Shown here piece by piece: positions 18,141 to 27,106 of a DNA stretch of 33,703 bases. Within the stretch, counting starts at the first letter, position 1. Each line of letters starts with the position of its first letter. The stretch is from CAZVJA01 sp964626885 (GTDB lineage: Bacteria; Planctomycetota; Planctomycetia; Planctomycetales; Planctomycetaceae). The position numbers were made by a program, and so were the translations under genes. Location of the stretch: NCBI GenBank assembly GCA_964626885.1, contig CAZVJA010000038.1, forward strand, positions 1-33,703. Reading direction: 5' to 3'. The notes beneath the pieces were generated by a model. It made no database searches. It was not told the DNA's origin and saw only the letters and a list, made by a program, of their open reading frames with translations.

Positions 18141-20426
18141 ATGAGCACAGTCATCGATTCCCCCGCACCGGCCGACACGAAGCCGGATTGGCGTCGACGC
18201 ACCGGACGCGTGAAACGCTCCGGGACGGCGCTCGTGGCGCGCGGCGAATCGATGCTCTGGCTGACCGGCGGTGCGCTGGCGATCGCGATCTACATGATTA
18301 TCGGCTTGATCGCGTTGATTGTCGTTCAAGGGGCAACAACCTTCTGGCCGCTCCCGGTGATTCGCGTCCAGTTGCTCGACGGAACGGCGCGAATGGGGGA
18401 AGTCTCGCGAACGGAGCAGCACGAACTCACCTCGGAAGCGGTGGGAAGATTGCCGGACGCCCCCCGTGCGTCCGCAGGGCAATTGCTGGCGGGGGCCGAA
18501 TCGGCGAAGGTCCGCCGGCGGCTGTTGCGGACCGGAAACTTCGATCTTACCGGCACACACTTCGAGACGGTGAACGACTTTGATATTGCCCCCGACGGAG
18601 AGTCTCTGCCGGAATGGGCCGTGGTTGTCGAACGTATGGAGTGGGGACGTTTCTACGGAGAGCCGGTCCGTTTTGAAGAACAGAAGCAACGGACGATTCC
18701 TGGGGACGAAGTTCAGCTTCTGGGAGTCATTCAGTTTCTGGAATCGCATCGCGAGCGTGTTGGTGAGGACCGCCAGAAGCAGGTGGATACCGCGCTGCAG
18801 GCGCTTTCCACCAAACTGCACGACATGCGACGAAAGAATTTTACTCGGTTGCTCGATTCTTCTCCGGAAAAAGGTGCGGGGAACTCCCGCTGGGCTCTGT
18901 TGGAATCGGGAGAAGCGATTCCGGTCGATCAGGTACCGGCTGATGCGAACGTCACCGCGATGCGATTGGTGCGCGAGGGCGCGGACGGGGCGTGGGAAGA
19001 GTACCACGCTCACCACGCCACAATCCGCGAGAACGCTGCGCGCATCCGTCATATCGAAAAGCACCAGATCGGCCGGATCAATGCCGAGGTGGAATCGGCC
19101 CGGTTGAAAGTTCGAGCCGCCGAAATTGACTCTGGATTGCCCCTCTTGAGCGATGCGGATGAGATTCGGACACTCGACGGAGAACGAGCCTCGCTGGAAC
19201 AGCAGAAGACTCTCAATCAACGGTTCGTGCGGCAGGTCGAACGCTGGCTCGATGGCGATGCGGGCATGATGGCCATTGGAAATGAGCTCGTGCAGGGGTT
19301 GAATCAGGAGCTGGAGGCACAACTGGCGGAACTGACCCCAAAGCTCGCGGCGGCACGCGACAAGTTATCGACTGCTCCGGTGTACGCACATGCCGCATTG
19401 GAGGCGTTCTTCGACGTCACGGAGAAGTCCCGCCTGCAGACGGAGCAAATCTTGCAGGAGATCGAGACGCTGCGTGCCGAAAATGCGCGGTACAACTTGG
19501 TGCTGAAGACCGCCGGCGAGCAGGAGCAGGCGATTCCTCTCGCGAATATTGTGCGGGCCTACGCCCCCAACCAACTCACGTGGGGAGGCAAAATGTCTCT
19601 CTACACTGCCCGCTGGTGGGAATACCTTTCCGACGAGCCGCGCGAAGCCAATAGCGAAGGAGGAATCTTCCCCGCGATCTGGGGGACCATCGTGATGACG
19701 CTTGTGATGTCGCTCGCTGTCGTCCCCTTCGGCGTACTGGCGGCACTCTATTTGCGGGAATACGCGAAAGCCGGGGTGATGGTCAGCGCCGTGCGAATCG
19801 CGGTGAACAATCTCGCGGGGGTGCCGAGCATCGTCTTCGGCGTGTTCGGCCTCGGTTTCTTCTGTTACGTTGTTGGAGCATCGCTCGACGAACTGTTCTT
19901 CACGGCGAATTTGCCGAACCCCACGTTCGGCAAAGGGGGCCTTCTTTGGGCATCGCTCACTCTGGCGCTCATGACGTTGCCGGTGGTCATCGTGGCGACG
20001 GAAGAGGCGCTCTCAGCTGTGCCCAACTCGATGCGGGAAGGTTCCTACGCCTGCGGCGCGAGCAAATGGCAGACGATTCGGCGGATTGTCCTTCCTCGGG
20101 CCATGCCCGGAATCATGACCGGAATGATCCTGGCGATGGCGCGAGGAGCGGGTGAGGTCGCGCCCCTGATGCTGGTCGGCGCGGTCAAGCTCGCGCCGGA
20201 ACTTCCCGTGGACGGAATGTTTCCCTTCGTTCATCCGGAACGAAGCTTCATGCATCTGGGATTTCATATTTTCGATCTGGGCTTTCAAAGCCAGAACAGC
20301 GAAGCGGCCAAACCGATGGTGTTCACCACAACTTTGCTGCTGATCACGATTATTGCCGTCTTGAACTTGTTCGCGATCTGGCTCCGGGGCCGGTTGCGCC
20401 GCAAGTTCCTGTCGGCGAAGTTTTGA
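18141..20426 (+). CDS. pstA: Phosphate ABC transporter permease PstA, enlarged with a coiled-coil-rich periplasmic domain
   Basis: The protein has 761 residues against 296 in E. coli. One transmembrane helix (about 37-62) is followed by about 440 extra residues rich in charged helices, e.g. REGADGAWEEYHAHHATIRENAARIRHIEKH and a long heptad-like stretch around 300-450. The permease domain begins near 505 (GGIFPAIWGTIVMTLVMS). It contains NNLAGVPSIVFGVFGLGFF and the EAA loop SYACGASKWQTIRRIVLPRAMPG, both hallmarks of PstA. Together with PstC it makes the transmembrane channel for phosphate. Its stop is 16 bases before pstB. The extra domain faces the periplasm by topology and might interact with the PstC extension or with PstS; its role is not known. 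Confidence 0.93.
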   Translation: MSTVIDSPAPADTKPDWRRRTGRVKRSGTALVARGESMLWLTGGALAIAIYMIIGLIALIVVQGATTFWPLPVIRVQLLDGTARMGEVSRTEQHELTSEAVGRLPDAPRASAGQLLAGAESAKVRRRLLRTGNFDLTGTHFETVNDFDIAPDGESLPEWAVVVERMEWGRFYGEPVRFEEQKQRTIPGDEVQLLGVIQFLESHRERVGEDRQKQVDTALQALSTKLHDMRRKNFTRLLDSSPEKGAGNSRWALLESGEAIPVDQVPADANVTAMRLVREGADGAWEEYHAHHATIRENAARIRHIEKHQIGRINAEVESARLKVRAAEIDSGLPLLSDADEIRTLDGERASLEQQKTLNQRFVRQVERWLDGDAGMMAIGNELVQGLNQELEAQLAELTPKLAAARDKLSTAPVYAHAALEAFFDVTEKSRLQTEQILQEIETLRAENARYNLVLKTAGEQEQAIPLANIVRAYAPNQLTWGGKMSLYTARWWEYLSDEPREANSEGGIFPAIWGTIVMTLVMSLAVVPFGVLAALYLREYAKAGVMVSAVRIAVNNLAGVPSIVFGVFGLGFFCYVVGASLDELFFTANLPNPTFGKGGLLWASLTLALMTLPVVIVATEEALSAVPNSMREGSYACGASKWQTIRRIVLPRAMPGIMTGMILAMARGAGEVAPLMLVGAVKLAPELPVDGMFPFVHPERSFMHLGFHIFDLGFQSQNSEAAKPMVFTTTLLLITIIAVLNLFAIWLRGRLRRKFLSAKF

Positions 20427-20442
20427 ACATGGAGCCGGACCG

Positions 20443-21618
20443 ATGACGATTTCCGGGAAGAGTATTGCCAAAACTCGCGAGCATTTGGCCCGGCCGATTG
20501 TCACAATGGACGATCAGATGTTGGCGGGAGACCGGACGGCCTCCGCTTCCAGCACGGCCGCTCCGGGAGCGGCGGTCTTAACAAACGGACAGCAAAGAAA
20601 CGCGACGGCTTCCCTTCAACCGTCGGAACTTTCAGACGCGGTTGAGAAAGCGGAACGATCAACAATGGAATCGAAAGGGTCGGCCACCTCCTCCAACAAC
20701 GCCGCACCGGACTCGGCTCCGGCTGCGCCTGCCGCGAAATCCTTGCTGGCAACTGCCGAGAAGCCGGCTGGGTCGAAGAGTCGCGCGGTATTGCGAGGGC
20801 ATCTCGCCGCGGTCGCACGGGGAGAATGGGTTCCCCCGGAGATTCATCAAGCGGCTCTCGACGAGCAGTTCGTGCTCACGGTCGAGAAATTCAACCTCTG
20901 GTACGGCTCAAAACAAGCGCTGTTCGATATCAGCATGGGAATACCCTCCGGCAAGGTGACTGCGATTATCGGCCCGTCCGGCTGTGGCAAATCGACTCTG
21001 CTCCGCTGCGTCAACCGAATGAACGACCTGCTCGACATCGTCCGCATCGGCGGCGACATGCGGCTCAACGACGATTCCATTTACGACAAGCACGTCGATG
21101 TGATTGAGCTCCGCAAACGGATGGGGATGGTGTTTCAGAAGCCGAACCCGTTCCCCATGAGCATCTATGAGAATGTGATTTACCCGTTGCGGATTGACGG
21201 CGAGCGGGACAGTGCGGTGCTCGACGAAGTCTGCGAGAAGAGCCTCCGAGGTGCCGCTCTATGGGACGAAGTGAAGGACCGCCTGCAGGAGAGCGCGCTT
21301 GGATTGTCGGGCGGTCAGCAGCAGCGGCTCTGTATTGCCCGCGCGATCGCCGGTGAGCCGGAAGTGCTGTTGCTCGACGAGCCCTGTTCCGCCCTCGATC
21401 CCATCGCCACGAGCAAGGTGGAAGACCTCATTCAGGAACTGAAGGGGGAATACTCCATTCTGATCGTCACGCACAACATGCAGCAGGCGGCCCGCATCAG
21501 CGACTACACGGCTTTTATGTATCTGGGGCATCTCATCGAGTACGGCCCGACGGCCGACATCTTCACGAACCCCCACCTGGCCGACACGAATGCCTACCTG
21601 ACGGGGCATTTTGGGTAG
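20443..21618 (+). CDS. pstB: Phosphate ABC transporter ATP-binding protein PstB, with a low-complexity N-terminal arm
   Basis: The ATPase core spans about residues 143-391 and is textbook PstB: Walker A GPSGCGKST (177-185), Q-loop Q232 in VFQKPNPFPMS, signature LSGGQQQR (288-295), Walker B VLLLDEP (308-314) and H-loop H344. CVNRMNDL after Walker A is also typical of PstB. The first 142 residues are an added arm rich in Ala, Ser and Pro with no recognisable domain; E. coli PstB has about 257 residues in all. A GGAG lies about 9 bases before the chosen ATG, and the gene begins 16 bases after pstA. It powers phosphate import. No phoU follows, although phoU often completes pst operons. An internal start is possible but would have to lie far downstream. 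Confidence 0.95.
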   Translation: MTISGKSIAKTREHLARPIVTMDDQMLAGDRTASASSTAAPGAAVLTNGQQRNATASLQPSELSDAVEKAERSTMESKGSATSSNNAAPDSAPAAPAAKSLLATAEKPAGSKSRAVLRGHLAAVARGEWVPPEIHQAALDEQFVLTVEKFNLWYGSKQALFDISMGIPSGKVTAIIGPSGCGKSTLLRCVNRMNDLLDIVRIGGDMRLNDDSIYDKHVDVIELRKRMGMVFQKPNPFPMSIYENVIYPLRIDGERDSAVLDEVCEKSLRGAALWDEVKDRLQESALGLSGGQQQRLCIARAIAGEPEVLLLDEPCSALDPIATSKVEDLIQELKGEYSILIVTHNMQQAARISDYTAFMYLGHLIEYGPTADIFTNPHLADTNAYLTGHFG

Positions 21619-21690
21619 TCGGACGGGATGCGTTGACGAAAGCCGGACGAATCGTTGACGGCGTTGTTCCGTGGGGACATCCGAAAATAG

Positions 21691-21748
21691 CCCGGCCCTT
21701 GAGGGCTGGGAAAGCGGGTGGTAGAAATCTTCATAGCCCCAGAGGGGC
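21691..21748. repeat. Two adjacent GC-rich hairpins after pstB (REP-like or terminator)
   Basis: CCCGGCCCTTGAGGGCTGGG (21691-21710) is an imperfect palindrome, and GCCCC/GGGGC around AGA (21736-21748) is a perfect short hairpin. Neither is followed by a T-run. They may end the pst transcript or be a dispersed repeat pair. Confidence 0.5.
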
Positions 21749-21792
21749 AACTGAATCTGACCGGTTCCGGTGATCGATAGATGAATTCAGTC

Positions 21793-21826
21793 GTCCAACC
21801 GGGCCTGGACTGTCAGGTGGTTGGAC
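21793..21826. terminator. Strong imperfect hairpin between pstB and the toxin-antitoxin genes
   Basis: GTCCAACC (21793-21800) pairs with GGTTGGAC (21819-21826), and inside it CCTG (21804-21807) pairs with CAGG (21814-21817), leaving a six-base loop. This gives a stem of 12 pairs with a small asymmetric bulge. No T-run follows on either strand, so whether it terminates pst, acts in the antitoxin leader or is a repeat is open. Confidence 0.4.
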
Positions 21827-21913
21827 TCATCATAAGAGGATGCGGTGGGCGTAATTGAAGCTCTGCAGGAACTTCAGCTTCTTCGCCCTGCCGCAGTATG
21901 GTAAGATTTATTT

Positions 21914-22177
21914 ATGGCGCCAAAGCTAAGCGACGAGCAAAGAGAAGCCGTTCAACGGCATCCGAACGAAGCGATCTACGTGGTGGACACCGCGACGCAG
22001 GATCAGTACGTACTGATTCCAGCCGAGGCGTATCAGAAAGTTCAGGCCCTGATCATCGGGGGTGAGTTTGATCCCGAAGAATTCCTGCCGTTGATTCACG
22101 CCGCGCTTGCCGACGACATTGACGCGCCCGGCATGGAAATGTACGACGACTACGACGCTCATCGGCGCCAATCATGA
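21914..22177 (+). CDS. Probable antitoxin of a MazF/PemK-type module
   Basis: This is a small acidic protein of 87 residues, with no DNA-binding fold that I recognise with certainty. The middle part, YVLIPAEAYQKVQALI, resembles the short segment found in many prevent-host-death or planctomycete antitoxins. The tail is acidic (DDIDAPGMEMYDDYD), as expected for a toxin-neutralising region. The role is inferred mainly from position: its stop overlaps the start of the PemK/MazF toxin gene by four bases (ATGA), the classic antitoxin-toxin arrangement. The upstream sequence GAAGCT (21857-21862)/AGCTTC (21876-21881) is an inverted repeat that might be its operator. No strong ribosome-binding site precedes the ATG. 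Confidence 0.7.
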   Translation: MAPKLSDEQREAVQRHPNEAIYVVDTATQDQYVLIPAEAYQKVQALIIGGEFDPEEFLPLIHAALADDIDAPGMEMYDDYDAHRRQS

Positions 22178-22524
22178 CCCTACAGCGCGGTGACGTCGCT
22201 CTTGTGACTCTCCCTTTTGTCACCCGGGGCGGTTCTAAGTTGCGTCCTGTTCTAGTCGTCCAGAATGACGCGAACAACTCTCGGATGCAGAACACCATCG
22301 TCGCGTTCATCACGACGAATCTCTCGCGTTCGCACGAGTCAACGCAGGTTATCGTCGATGTTGGGACACCAGAAGGACAACAAACAGGATTGATTACAAC
22401 CTCTGCCATCAGTTGCGAGAATCTGATCACAATTCGCCAATCGCAAGCCCGGTGGATCGGCAGATTGTCTCCCGGCCTCATGCAGCAGGTTGATATCGCG
22501 TTGAGGAAATCGTTGGGGCTCTGA
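22174..22524 (+). CDS. MazF/PemK-family endoribonuclease toxin
   Basis: The 116-residue protein matches the PemK/MazF fold: an N-terminal RGDVALVTLPF strand, the GGSKLRPVLVVQND segment with the conserved arginine and proline of the active-site loop, then IVAFITTNLSRS and GLITTSAISCENLITI. Toxins of this family cut mRNA at short specific sequences and are silenced by their partner antitoxin. It overlaps the preceding antitoxin gene by four bases, so translation is coupled. It ends 11 bases before the convergent sixA gene. The cleavage sequence cannot be predicted. The toxin family is secure; whether it is active is not shown. Confidence 0.9.
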   Translation: MTLQRGDVALVTLPFVTRGGSKLRPVLVVQNDANNSRMQNTIVAFITTNLSRSHESTQVIVDVGTPEGQQTGLITTSAISCENLITIRQSQARWIGRLSPGLMQQVDIALRKSLGL

Positions 22525-22535
22525 TTTCGACACGC

Positions 22536-23027
22536 TCAATCCATCTCCCGCGGGCGATAGATCTTCACCAGCCGGCCGCGGGTGCGCGACGTGACGTGCG
22601 ACCAGTCGGCAATTTCCAGCTCAATCACGGCGAGTGCCGCCGTCGGCATCGCTTCGTTAGAGCCAGTGAGCTGGGTCAGCAATTCTTCCAGTCCTGGGTT
22701 GTGGCCAACCACCAGGACACGCCGCACGTTTTTCGGCAGCTGACGCAACTCCGCCAGGTATTCACTCGGCGCAGCCATGTAGAGGGCGTCGGTTAAAACC
22801 GGCCGACGGCGGCATTGACTCGCCTTGGCGACTTTTTCGGCGGTCTTCCGGGCTCGCCGCGCGGTGGAACTGACAATCAGGCTCGGCACCAGCTTTTCCT
22901 TTCGCAGCAGCTTCCCCACTCGCGGGGCATCGCGCTTGCCGCGCGCGCTCAGCTTGCGGTCATGGTCGGCCCGCTTCGTATCCTTCCAGCTCGACTTGGC
23001 ATGTCGCAGGAGGAGCAAGGTTTTCAT
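22536..23027 (-). CDS. sixA: SixA-type phosphohistidine phosphatase
   Basis: The 163-residue protein is a histidine phosphatase of the SixA group: the N-terminal RHAKSSW motif (R8, H9) carries the phospho-accepting histidine, and the second histidine is H109 in VVGHNPGLEEL. It lacks the insertions of larger phosphoglycerate-mutase-like enzymes. SixA removes phosphate from phosphohistidine proteins. Genes of this type are often found beside polyphosphate kinase genes, as here, where ppk1 lies upstream on the same strand across a 255-base spacer. The start is the ATG at 23027. Confidence 0.88.
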   Translation of the reverse strand: MKTLLLLRHAKSSWKDTKRADHDRKLSARGKRDAPRVGKLLRKEKLVPSLIVSSTARRARKTAEKVAKASQCRRRPVLTDALYMAAPSEYLAELRQLPKNVRRVLVVGHNPGLEELLTQLTGSNEAMPTAALAVIELEIADWSHVTSRTRGRLVKIYRPREMD

Positions 23028-23282
23028 GGGGGAGCTTTCGGCGGTTAGCTGTCAGCGGGAGAACGGAAGACGGAGAACGGAGGGAGGAAGATGGAGGGGA
23101 TCAGACTCTTCCCAAGCCGACGACTTGTCGTCGGATCAATGGCCAATCAGAGGACGGAGGACAGAAGACGGAAAAGAAGTCCAAAGTCCCCGGTCCGGAG
23201 TCCTGGGTCAGCAATCCGCAATCCACAATGCCCAATCGCTTCTTCCCCTAATTCCTAACCACTACTCCCTAAACATTCTTCC
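23028..23282. other. 255-base non-coding spacer, purine-rich, with a palindromic repeat
   Basis: Positions 23050-23100 and 23150-23180 are a low-complexity plus-strand purine run built from GGAAGACGGAG-like units, and 23215-23275 is short-word rich (CAATCCGCAATCCACAATG). A repeat copy lies at 23111-23137. No gene is visible. Confidence 0.6.
23111..23137. repeat. Palindromic dispersed repeat, copy 1
   Basis: This 27-base block is identical to 31647-31673. Its core is a perfect hairpin, CCGACGA (23117-23124 region) and TCGTCGG around a CTTG loop (core 23117-23134). The flanks CCCAAG and ATC are also shared. It is a likely REP-like element. Confidence 0.8.
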
Positions 23283-25399
23283 TCATGTCGTACTTTGCGG
23301 GGCGCGGTAGGGCTCGAAGACGGTCGGCTGAGATTGCTGCGCTTCTCGCACGCGATCACAGATTTCGCGGTACAAGAATTCTTGGCTGCGCGTCTCGCCC
23401 CGTTTTCCAGAACTCTTCACGCGCTCATAGCTGCCGTCGGGGAGCAGTTGCCGCGCCTTCACATTGTCGCGGAAGTAGGTTTTCAACGTTTCGAGGAGGC
23501 GATCGCGCAGCGAGGGGTCTTCAATGGGAATCAGCAACTCCACGCGGCGGTCAAGATTCCGCGGCATCCAGTCGGCGCTGGAAATGAACACCCGCTCGTC
23601 ACCGCCGTGATGGAAATACAGAATTCGGCTATGTTCGAGAAATCGATCGACGATGCTGACGACCTCGATGTTCCGGCTCATGCCCGGCACGCCAGGCCGC
23701 AGGCAGCAGATGCCGCGCACATTCAGCCGGATTTTCACGCCGGCGTTCGAGGCACGGTAGAGCGCTTCGATCATCTCGGGATCGGACAAGGAATTCAGCT
23801 TGGCGATAATTTGCGCCTTTTGGCCATGCTTCTTCCGCTCCACTTCGGTTTCGATCATTTCCAGCAGCTTCTCGCGGAGGCCGATGGGGGCCGCTTCAAT
23901 CTTGCGAAACCGCTGCGGTTGGGAATAACCGCTCACGGCGTTGAAAAAGCTGGAGGCATCGGCTCCCAGTTCGTCGTTGAGGTCATGAAGCTCAGGTCGC
24001 TGTAAATCCGGGCAGTAATTTCGTTGTAGTTGCCGGTGCCGAAGTGGACGTACCGCACGATTCCATGCGGCTCGCGCCGAACGATGATGCAAAGCTTGGC
24101 GTGCGTTTTCAGACCTTTGACACCGTAGATCACCTGCACGCCGGCCTGTTCCAGGTTGCGGGCCCATTCGATGTTGCGGGCTTCGTCGAAGCGGGCTTTC
24201 AATTCGACAATGGCCGTCACGTTCTTGCCGCGCTCCGCCGCGCGGGCCAGTGCCGCGACGATCGGGCTTTGCCGGCTCGTGCGATACAACGTCTGCTTGA
24301 TCGCCAGCACGTCGGGGTCATCGGCCGCTTCCTCGACCAGGCGAACCACCGGCTCGAAGCTTTCATAGGGATGGTTCAGCAGCACGTCGCGCCGCGATAG
24401 AACAGAGAACATCCCCGCGCTCAAGTCGATTTCCGGCGAGGGACGGGGCGGCCACGGCTCGTATTTCAGGTTGTCGAAGCCCTGAACGTCCGCGAGACGA
24501 ATGAATGCCGCCAGATCGAGCGGACCGGGCAGCGCGTAGACGTCCTCAGGCCGGACGTCGAGCGCCGTCGTCAAGAAGCTCAGCAACACCGGGTCGGCAT
24601 GATCGGCGATTTCCAGCCGCACGCAGTCCCCCTGCTTGCGCGCCACGAGGACTTCCTGCATTTCTTCCAGCAGGTCGGCAGCCAGATCCTCGCGAATGCT
24701 GAGATCGGCATTACGCGTAATGCGAAACGGTACGCACGCCTCGACCGGTTCCCCCGGAAAAAACTGCTCCAGGAAGAGCCGCACCACGTCTTCCAGCAGG
24801 ATGTAGCTGTATCCGCCGTCGGAAGGGAGCGTGACGATGCGGGATGTCGTCCGGCCGAAGGGAATGATGGCGAATCGCGGATGTCCGTTGTTCTCGGGCG
24901 CGGGGGCGAGCCGCACGCACACATTGAGAGTTTGATTCAGCAGCAGGGGAAAATCGTCAGCGGCGGGGATGGCCATCGGCGTCAGCACGGCCGAGATTTC
25001 ATCGGTAAATGCCTGTTCGATGAACAATCGCTGACGTTCAGTCAGTTCCGTCGGCCGCAGTCGGCGAACTCCCGCCGCGGCGAGCCCGGGTTCGATTTCG
25101 TTTAAGAAGCAGTTGTATTGCTCCTGCGTCATGCGGTGGGTGCGCTGGCTGACCGCCTCGATTTGCTGCTGAGGTGACATGCCCGCCGGATCGAGCTTGG
25201 CGTTCTCTTGTTGTGCCAGCAGTTGCAGGCCGCCCACGCGGACCATGAAAAACTCGTCGAGATTCGACGCGGTGATCGCCAGGAATTTGAGCCGTTCCAG
25301 CAGGGGAACACCGTCGTCGCGTGCCTCTTCCAGAACGCGAGCGTTGAATTCCAGCCAGCTCAGTTCGCGATTGATATATCGTGAAGGCGTGTCGCCCAT
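23283..25399 (-). pseudogene. ppk1: Polyphosphate kinase PPK1, interrupted by a one-base frameshift
   Basis: PPK1 transfers the terminal phosphate of ATP to polyphosphate. The N-terminal part starts at the ATG at 25399 with RYINRELSWLEFNARVLEEA and runs to about residue 474 (DLSFMTS), including H433 in KTHAKLCIIV, the counterpart of the autophosphorylated histidine H435 of E. coli. There the frame breaks and the ORF stops at 23933. The missing C-terminal third continues in another frame from about 23978 (NDELGADASSFFNAVSGY) to the stop at 23283 and holds the second histidine, in EHSRILYFHHGGDERVFIS. Adding one base between 23978 and 23979 restores about 705 residues, the normal PPK1 length. 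No slippery sequence is visible. Either a sequencing error or a recent mutation is likely. ppx lies 15 bases upstream in the same operon. Confidence 0.88.
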
Positions 25400-25414
25400 G
25401 TCGCCGAATCCTGT

Positions 25415-27007
25415 CTACTTTCGTTCTTGCCGCAGCAGCACCTTCAAACCGAACGTTTCCTCGAACAGCGCCCCTTTTTGTTTGAGCGCCAGTTGTTCGA
25501 GCGACAGGTCATCGACCTGCGGCACCGAGATCACCAGCCGCCCGTCCTCCCGTTTGCAGAGCACATTATTAATTCGCTGGCTATGCGAACGCTCGAGCGA
25601 ATCGGCGACGCGGAGCATGGCCGCCATTTTTGAGACGACGACCCGGCTCTCACGGTCAAGTGTGGCATAGCCCGGGTGCGTCGGCTTGGGAGAGGCCCGG
25701 CGGTGGTACCGCGCCACGAGAGCCACCAGCTGCACGTCTTTCTTCGTCAGTCCGAACAGTTCGCTGTTGTTGATGAGATACATCGTGTGCTTGTGATGGC
25801 TGGCCGCCGACACAAACAGCCCGATTTCATGCAGCACCGCCGCGATGTACAGGATCAGCTCGAATCGCGGCTCCAGGCGATGCTCCGGCTGCAGCTCCCG
25901 AAACAACAGCCGGCAGAGATGGGCGACGTGCACGCAATGGGCTTCATCGAAGTTAAATTTCCGGCCGAGGTCCACCGCCGAGCGGATGATTTGATTGGCG
26001 AACGACTCGGTCCAGACCCCCCGGTTCGCCATTTCCTTCAGCAACCCGTCGCGAAGATTGACGTTCGTGACGTAGATCTGGTCCAGCTTCATCGCGCGGG
26101 CCAGCATCACATTGGCGAGCAGGGCGGGACCCAGCGTTTCCGCGTCGGTGAACGAGAGATGCTGCTTTTGAACCAGCTTGTCGACCGACATGTTCAACAT
26201 TTTGTTCGTGAATGTTTCCAGTGCGGAGACCCGCAGCTTGGCCAGCTTGTCCGGGTTCCATTTCGGCAGAAGCTGCGACGCCGCAAAACGCACATCGCCC
26301 CCCAGGGCGATCAAATCCGCCGGGACATCTTGCGGGATATGGTCAACGATCTGCTCGATCGTCCGCTCGATCTGACTTTCCATGATCGAACGAACCTTAA
26401 CCGCCGGTGCCCGGAACGCCTGCAGCGTCTCGCGCATCCGCAACGAACCAAGCCGATAGGTATGCGCGTACGCGACGTTTCCGTTTTGGACCAGCAGCAC
26501 CTCGGTGCTTCCGCCACCGACTTCGGTGATGACGGTATTCCCACTCGCCAGCGATGGTTCGGCCTGGAGGAATGGTTCGATTCCCAGATAGGTGATGCGG
26601 TTCACCTCGGCTTCATCGATCGGCTCGATGTGGATGCCGGTGGCGATGTAAACCCGATCCAGAAACGCGAGCTTATTGGCTGCCTCGCGCACGGCGCTGG
26701 TTGCCACGGCTCGAATCTGGTCTTCCCGTTCGATCTGGTATTCCTGGAGGACGCGTCGGTAACTCTTGAGGACATCGACGCATTGCTCCATCGTGTCTTT
26801 GTCGATAGACCCGGTGGTGAACGTGTCTTTTCCGAGCGGCACCGCCTGCGCCAACTTCTCGAGCGTGCGCACCTGGCCGGTGGGGGATATTTCGGCGATG
26901 GCCATGCGGATTGAGCTGGTACCGACGTCGATCACCGCCACGGGACGGACTCCCCGCGATGCGTCGGCGGGTGCGGGTTCCGGCTTGTCGCGAGTCACGG
27001 CGTCCAT
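25415..27007 (-). CDS. ppx: Ppx/GppA-family exopolyphosphatase or pppGpp phosphatase
   Basis: From the ATG at 27007 the protein has 530 residues; a TTG at 27019 is an alternative start with no clearly better ribosome-binding site. The N-terminal half has the ASKHA-type phosphate-binding elements VIDVGTSSIRM (25-35), VATSAVREA (101-109) and EVGGGSTEV (162-170). The C-terminal part (about 340-470) is an HD-like helical domain with LCRLLFREL, AAVLHEIG and HHKHTMYLI. Ppx cleaves terminal phosphate from polyphosphate and GppA removes the 5' phosphate of pppGpp; sequence alone does not separate them, but the ppk1 gene 15 bases downstream favours exopolyphosphatase. The two genes are in the usual ppx-ppk pairing. 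Confidence 0.92.
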   Translation of the reverse strand: MDAVTRDKPEPAPADASRGVRPVAVIDVGTSSIRMAIAEISPTGQVRTLEKLAQAVPLGKDTFTTGSIDKDTMEQCVDVLKSYRRVLQEYQIEREDQIRAVATSAVREAANKLAFLDRVYIATGIHIEPIDEAEVNRITYLGIEPFLQAEPSLASGNTVITEVGGGSTEVLLVQNGNVAYAHTYRLGSLRMRETLQAFRAPAVKVRSIMESQIERTIEQIVDHIPQDVPADLIALGGDVRFAASQLLPKWNPDKLAKLRVSALETFTNKMLNMSVDKLVQKQHLSFTDAETLGPALLANVMLARAMKLDQIYVTNVNLRDGLLKEMANRGVWTESFANQIIRSAVDLGRKFNFDEAHCVHVAHLCRLLFRELQPEHRLEPRFELILYIAAVLHEIGLFVSAASHHKHTMYLINNSELFGLTKKDVQLVALVARYHRRASPKPTHPGYATLDRESRVVVSKMAAMLRVADSLERSHSQRINNVLCKREDGRLVISVPQVDDLSLEQLALKQKGALFEETFGLKVLLRQERK

Positions 27008-27106
27008 CTCAGTTTCCAAATCAGCTCAACATCTTCATAACTCTACTACATATCCGCGACATCGGATTCAGATCGTGCAAATTCCCGTCGTGGGTTGTGC
27101 ATGGAT

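Noticed and set aside
23040..23280. Possible CRISPR or tandem array from short repeated words
   Set aside because: The words are imperfect, unevenly spaced and purine-rich; no constant repeat-spacer pattern and no cas gene are present.
23933..25399. Programmed ribosomal frameshift in ppk1
   Set aside because: No slippery run or downstream stem is seen at 23970-23990; a mutation or sequencing error is simpler.
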